64,000 bases of DNA, from positions 92,856-156,855 of the forward strand of contig DAHUZK010000078.1 of NCBI GenBank assembly GCA_027306605.1, written 5' to 3'. The position numbers and the translations under genes are program-made. The stretch comes from Acidimicrobiaceae bacterium (lineage in GTDB: Bacteria > Actinomycetota > Acidimicrobiia > Acidimicrobiales > RAAP-2). Positions 61,198 through 64,000 of the stretch are shown in pieces. A model generated the notes under the pieces. The model was not told the origin of the DNA and ran no database searches. It saw only the letters and a program-made list of their open reading frames with translations. The stretch's first letter is position 1. Every line of letters starts with the position of its first letter.

Positions 61198-61740
61198 ATG
61201 AGCGGAGGGACGAGCGCAAGCTCCACCGACCTGACCGGCGCGCTGTCGCCCGTCCTCGAGGCCCGCGGGCTGGACCTGGTCGACGTCGAGGTGCACGGCG
61301 CCCAGCTCACCGTCTACGTCGACCGCGACGGCGGGGTGGGGCTCGACGAGCTGGGTGACGCCACGCGGGACGTGTCGGCGGCGCTGGACGAGATCGACCC
61401 CATGCCCGGCCGCTACACCCTGTCGGTCTCGAGTCCGGGACTCGAACGGCGCCTGCGCACGCCGGCGCACTTCGAGCGAGCGGTGGGGGAGACGGTCACG
61501 CTTCGGATCGACGCGGGCACAGCAGACGTCCGGCGGGTCACGGGCACGCTGGTCGGGGCCGACGAGAGCGGTTGCACCCTGTCGGGCCCCGACGTGCCCG
61601 GTGGCGAACTGCATGTCCCGTACGAGCAGATCGAGCGGGCGCGCACCGTGTTCGAGTGGGGTCCGGCAGCGCGCGGTGGCAAGGGCGCCCACGGCAACAA
61701 GGGTGAGAGAGCGACGAGTGAGAGGGTGACGCGGCCATGA
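61198..61740 (+). CDS. rimP: Ribosome maturation factor RimP
   Basis: The 180-residue protein helps assemble the 30S subunit. LVDVEVHGAQLTVYVDRDGGVGLDEL near residue 27 (split) and the SVSSPGLERRLRTPAHFERAVG stretch (split) near residue 80 are the family core, followed by a short SH3-like domain. A Lys/Gly-rich tail ends it. ATG 61198 has GAGAGGAGGT at a good distance. It is the first gene of rimP-nusA-ylxR-infB and overlaps nusA by four bases. Expression should depend on readthrough of the leader hairpin. Confidence 0.95.
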   Translation: MSGGTSASSTDLTGALSPVLEARGLDLVDVEVHGAQLTVYVDRDGGVGLDELGDATRDVSAALDEIDPMPGRYTLSVSSPGLERRLRTPAHFERAVGETVTLRIDAGTADVRRVTGTLVGADESGCTLSGPDVPGGELHVPYEQIERARTVFEWGPAARGGKGAHGNKGERATSERVTRP

Positions 61741-63005
61741 GCAAGACCAACTTCGAGTTTCTCGACGCGTTGAGCCAGATCGCGCGCGACAAGGGGATCT
61801 CGGTCGACACCCTGCTCGACGCGCTGGCCAACGCCCTGGTCGCCGCCTACAAGCGCCGTCCCGACGCGGCCGAGGAGGCGGTGGTGACGATCGATCCCGA
61901 CTCGGGCGAGATCCGCGTCTACGGGCAGGAGCTCAACGAGGAGGGCGAGGTCGTCCGCGAATGGGACGACACCCCGGACGACTTCGGTCGTATCGCGGCC
62001 CAGACCGCCAAGCAGGTGATCCTCCAGCGCATCCGCGAGGTCGAGCGGGACATGAAGTACGAGGAGTACGCCGGACGCGAGGGTGACATCGTGACCGGCA
62101 TCGTCCAGCAGACCGACAACCGCTACACCCTGCTCGACCTGGGCAAGGTCGAGGCGCTGCTGCCTCAGGCCGAACAGGTCTCCTACGAGCGCTACGAGCA
62201 CGGGGCCCGGCTGAAGGCCTACATCGTCGAAGTGCGCAAGACCACCAAGGGGCCCCAGATCGTGGTGAGCCGCACCCACCCCGGCCTGATCAAGCGGCTC
62301 TTCGAGCTCGAGGTGCCCGAGATCGGCTCGGGCGTGGTCGAGATCAAGGCCGCTGCCCGCGAGCCGGGGCACCGCACCAAGATCGCCGTGTGGTCCAACG
62401 ACCCCAACGTCGACCCCGTCGGCGCCTGTGTGGGGGCGCGCGGCTCACGGGTGCGCATGGTCACCAACGAGCTCCGCGGTGAACGCGTCGACGTCGTGCC
62501 GTTCTCCGACGACCCGGTCGAGCTGATCCAGAACGCGCTGGCGCCGGCCCGCGTGCGCGAGGTCCGGCTCGACGAGGAGACCGGGACGGCCACCGTGATC
62601 GTGAGCGACTTCCAGCTCTCCCTCGCCATCGGCAAAGAGGGTCAGAACGCGCGCCTGGCGGCGCGCCTCACCGGCTGGCGGATCGACATCAAGAGCGAGA
62701 CCCAGCTGGCCGAGGAGGAGGCCGGCGGATACGGCGACCAGGAATGGGCCGAAGGCGAGTGGATCGAAGACGAGAGCGGCGAGCTGGTGTGGAAACCGGC
62801 CGAGGGCGGCGAAGCGATGTCGGCCGAAGAGTGGTCGCACCAGGCTGTGGACACGGCCGAGCCGGCTGCTGCCGAGCCGGCTGCCGCCGAGCCGGCTGCT
62901 GCCGAGGTGGCTGCTGCCGAGGTGGCTGCTGCCGAGGTGGCCCAGCACGACGGGTCGGCCGAGGAGCCGGCCGAGGCGGGCGTGGCGAAGGAGGCCGAGG
63001 CATAG
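61737..63005 (+). CDS. nusA: Transcription elongation/termination factor NusA
   Basis: The 422-residue protein binds RNA polymerase and modulates pausing, termination and antitermination. It has an N-terminal polymerase-binding domain, an S1 domain near residues 115-185 (GREGDIVTGIVQQTDNRYTLLDLG, split), and two KH domains with VGACVGARGSRVRMVTNELRGE (split) near residue 230 and LAIGKEGQNARLAARLTGW near residue 295. The C-terminus carries about six AAAEPAAAEVA-type repeats. It overlaps rimP at the start and probably overlaps the ATA-started ylxR at the end. Confidence 0.97.
   Translation: MSKTNFEFLDALSQIARDKGISVDTLLDALANALVAAYKRRPDAAEEAVVTIDPDSGEIRVYGQELNEEGEVVREWDDTPDDFGRIAAQTAKQVILQRIREVERDMKYEEYAGREGDIVTGIVQQTDNRYTLLDLGKVEALLPQAEQVSYERYEHGARLKAYIVEVRKTTKGPQIVVSRTHPGLIKRLFELEVPEIGSGVVEIKAAAREPGHRTKIAVWSNDPNVDPVGACVGARGSRVRMVTNELRGERVDVVPFSDDPVELIQNALAPARVREVRLDEETGTATVIVSDFQLSLAIGKEGQNARLAARLTGWRIDIKSETQLAEEEAGGYGDQEWAEGEWIEDESGELVWKPAEGGEAMSAEEWSHQAVDTAEPAAAEPAAAEPAAAEVAAAEVAAAEVAQHDGSAEEPAEAGVAKEAEA
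62858..62940. repeat. 15-bp coding repeats in the nusA tail
   Basis: Units of GCTGCTGCCGAGCCG or GCTGCTGCCGAGGTG encode AAAEP and AAAEV five to six times. The nusA repeat length is a multiple of three, so copy change would keep the frame. The overlapping frame on the same strand is Cys/Arg-rich and not coding. Confidence 0.8.
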
Positions 63006-63313
63006 CGCCGACACGGACCTGTGTCGGCTGCCGCCATGCCCTGCCGGCCGACCAGCTGATCCGCATCGTCCGGCGACCGGGTGGGGCCCTGGCGGAGGAC
63101 CGGCGCGGCCCCGGGCGGGGGGCGTGGCTGTGCGGAGGTTCGCTCGCCTGCTTCGACGAAGCCGTGCGCCGGCACGGCTTCGACCGGGCCTTCCGGGTGA
63201 CCATCGAAGCGGCAGACATGCAGGCACTTCGTACCCACCTGCGGGGGACGTGGGGGAGTGCGCTCCACCCGATGTGCGAGGATAAGGGGCTGGGCCGACG
63301 CCGGGCCCCGTGA
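63002..63313 (+). CDS. ylxR: YlxR family RNA-binding protein with apparent ATA start
   Basis: The 103-residue product is the YlxR (DUF448) protein that lies between nusA and infB in most bacteria. It has APTRTCVGCRHALPADQLIR at the start, RRPGGALAEDRRGPGRGAWLC and FDRAFR near the end. Relatives begin M-x-PTRTCxGC, so alignment puts the start at 63002, where the codon is ATA. AAGGAGG at 62988-62994 is 7 bases upstream, an ideal ribosome site. No ATG, GTG or TTG is available in this frame for a long way upstream or before the cysteines. The ATA overlaps the nusA stop (ATAG). A non-standard start or a mutated ATG are both possible. Confidence 0.88.
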   Translation: MAPTRTCVGCRHALPADQLIRIVRRPGGALAEDRRGPGRGAWLCGGSLACFDEAVRRHGFDRAFRVTIEAADMQALRTHLRGTWGSALHPMCEDKGLGRRRAP

Positions 63314-63337
63314 GAAATCAAGGACACAGAGAACCAC

Positions 63338-64000
63338 TTGCCAAAGAAGATTCGCGTCTATGAGCTGGCCAAAGAGCTCGGCCTGACCAACAAGGAGGGG
63401 CTCGAGCTTGCCCTCTCCCTGGGGATCGGGGTCAAGAGCCACTCGTCGTCCATCGAGGACGCCCAGGCCGACCGCGTCCGCCGCAAGGCGGACGCCGAGG
63501 GCCTGCGCCGCCCGGTGCAGCCCGAGGAGCCCCCGGCCAAGAAAGCCGCCAAGAGCACCCAGGCGGCGAAGGAGGCCGCGCCCGCCAAGAAGGCCCCGGT
63601 CACCGCATCGAGCGGGACCGCGACGGCCGGCGCCGCCACGGCACCCGTCAAGCGGGTCGCCTCGGCATCGAGCGCGGGCGCCGCCGGCGTAGCCGCGGTC
63701 AAGAAGGCGCCGGCCCGGAAGCTCGCAACCTCCCCCGGTTCTGCCCCGGCTCCCGCCGCACCTGCGGCCGCGCCGGCAGGCACCCCCGCCCCCGGCCCGA
63801 CCGGAGGCGACGGCGCGCCACCGCGGCCGTCGCGCCTCATCAGCAGCCGTTCGACGTCCGCCCCTCCGGCCTCGACGGCGCCGACGAACCCACCCGTCCA
63901 GGCACCCGCGGCCCAGGCACCCGCGGCCCAGGCTCCACCGGTCCCGGCGCCGCCCGCCCCCGCACCCGCGGCGCCGGCCTCCGCGGGCGCCGGCGCCGCC
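63338..64000 (+). CDS. infB: Translation initiation factor IF-2, N-terminal part (truncated by window end)
   Basis: Only the first 221 codons are in the window. The protein begins [20 protein letters not shown] after a TTG start, which is the conserved IF-2 N-terminal helical domain. Then comes a long Ala/Pro/Lys-rich disordered linker (from about residue 60). The GTPase domain lies outside. TTG 63338 is chosen because it directly precedes [10 protein letters not shown]; an AAGGA lies about 14 bases upstream, so its ribosome site is weak. It is the fourth gene of rimP-nusA-ylxR-infB. Confidence 0.95.
   Translation, partial: MPKKIRVYELAKELGLTNKEGLELALSLGIGVKSHSSSIEDAQADRVRRKADAEGLRRPVQPEEPPAKKAAKSTQAAKEAAPAKKAPVTASSGTATAGAATAPVKRVASASSAGAAGVAAVKKAPARKLATSPGSAPAPAAPAAAPAGTPAPGPTGGDGAPPRPSRLISSRSTSAPPASTAPTNPPVQAPAAQAPAAQAPPVPAPPAPAPAAPASAGAGAA

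Overview
The window is a GC-rich, almost fully coding chromosomal segment of an actinobacterium, most likely class Acidimicrobiia. That placement is inferred. It rests on the very high GC content, frequent GTG starts, many TANNNT boxes 6 to 10 nt before start codons (leaderless promoters), an mtrA-mtrB-lpqB-like locus, an F420-type LLM oxidoreductase, a mycothiol-type DinB enzyme, a decaprenyl-phosphate ribose UbiA enzyme, and a secreted protein built from YWLVASDGG repeats of a kind I associate with Acidimicrobiia. I see no insertion sequence, prophage, CRISPR array, tRNA or rRNA. No gap between genes exceeds about 260 bases.

Layout. 1-4075 is a tightly overlapped redox operon: a small exported Ser/Thr/Pro-rich protein ending in TSGAT, an ApbE flavin transferase, a ferric-reductase-like haem membrane protein, a NuoF-like flavoprotein and a ferredoxin. 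It is followed by a phosphodiester glycosidase and a DPPR-synthase-like UbiA protein (4072-6161). 6183-8817 is a stress block (universal stress protein, GNAT, membrane protein, a 50-residue microprotein, a coiled-coil protein) whose two intergenic regions carry GGGAC-N4-GTCCC palindromes like DosR/DevR boxes. 8804-11791 holds an amidohydrolase, a zinc ribbon and a DinB-type enzyme.

11868-26984 is core housekeeping: tig-clpP-clpX-folC-ndk, then mreB-mreC-mreD-mrdA without rodA, then the TIGR03960 and TIGR03936 pair, RNase E/G, rplU and rpmA. 27022-38926 holds a VOC protein and a purine nucleoside phosphorylase, divergent from a copper amine oxidase-DtxR pair, then an amidohydrolase, obgE-proB-proA, a MoxR-VWA pair and a histidine phosphatase. 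39012-45550 holds a second stress protein, a P-loop kinase flanked by two minisatellites, a secreted propeller-lysozyme-like protein, a class II DAHP synthase, an LLM oxidoreductase and nadD-(Pro-rich membrane protein)-rsfS.

45579-50058 (minus strand) is a solute-binding protein followed by mtrA-mtrB and a shortened lpqB. 50134-64000 is a long run of translation, isoprenoid and lipid genes: xerC, rpsB-tsf-pyrH-frr-cdsA-dxr-rseP-ispG-proS, then rimP-nusA-ylxR-infB, with infB cut by the window end. Two RNA leaders stand out: a hairpin leader before rpsB and a promoter-hairpin-T-tract attenuator before rimP. The strongest individual oddities are the flavin/haem redox operon with its TSGAT-ending peptide, the DosR-like boxes, and a ylxR gene whose only plausible start is ATA behind a perfect Shine-Dalgarno sequence.
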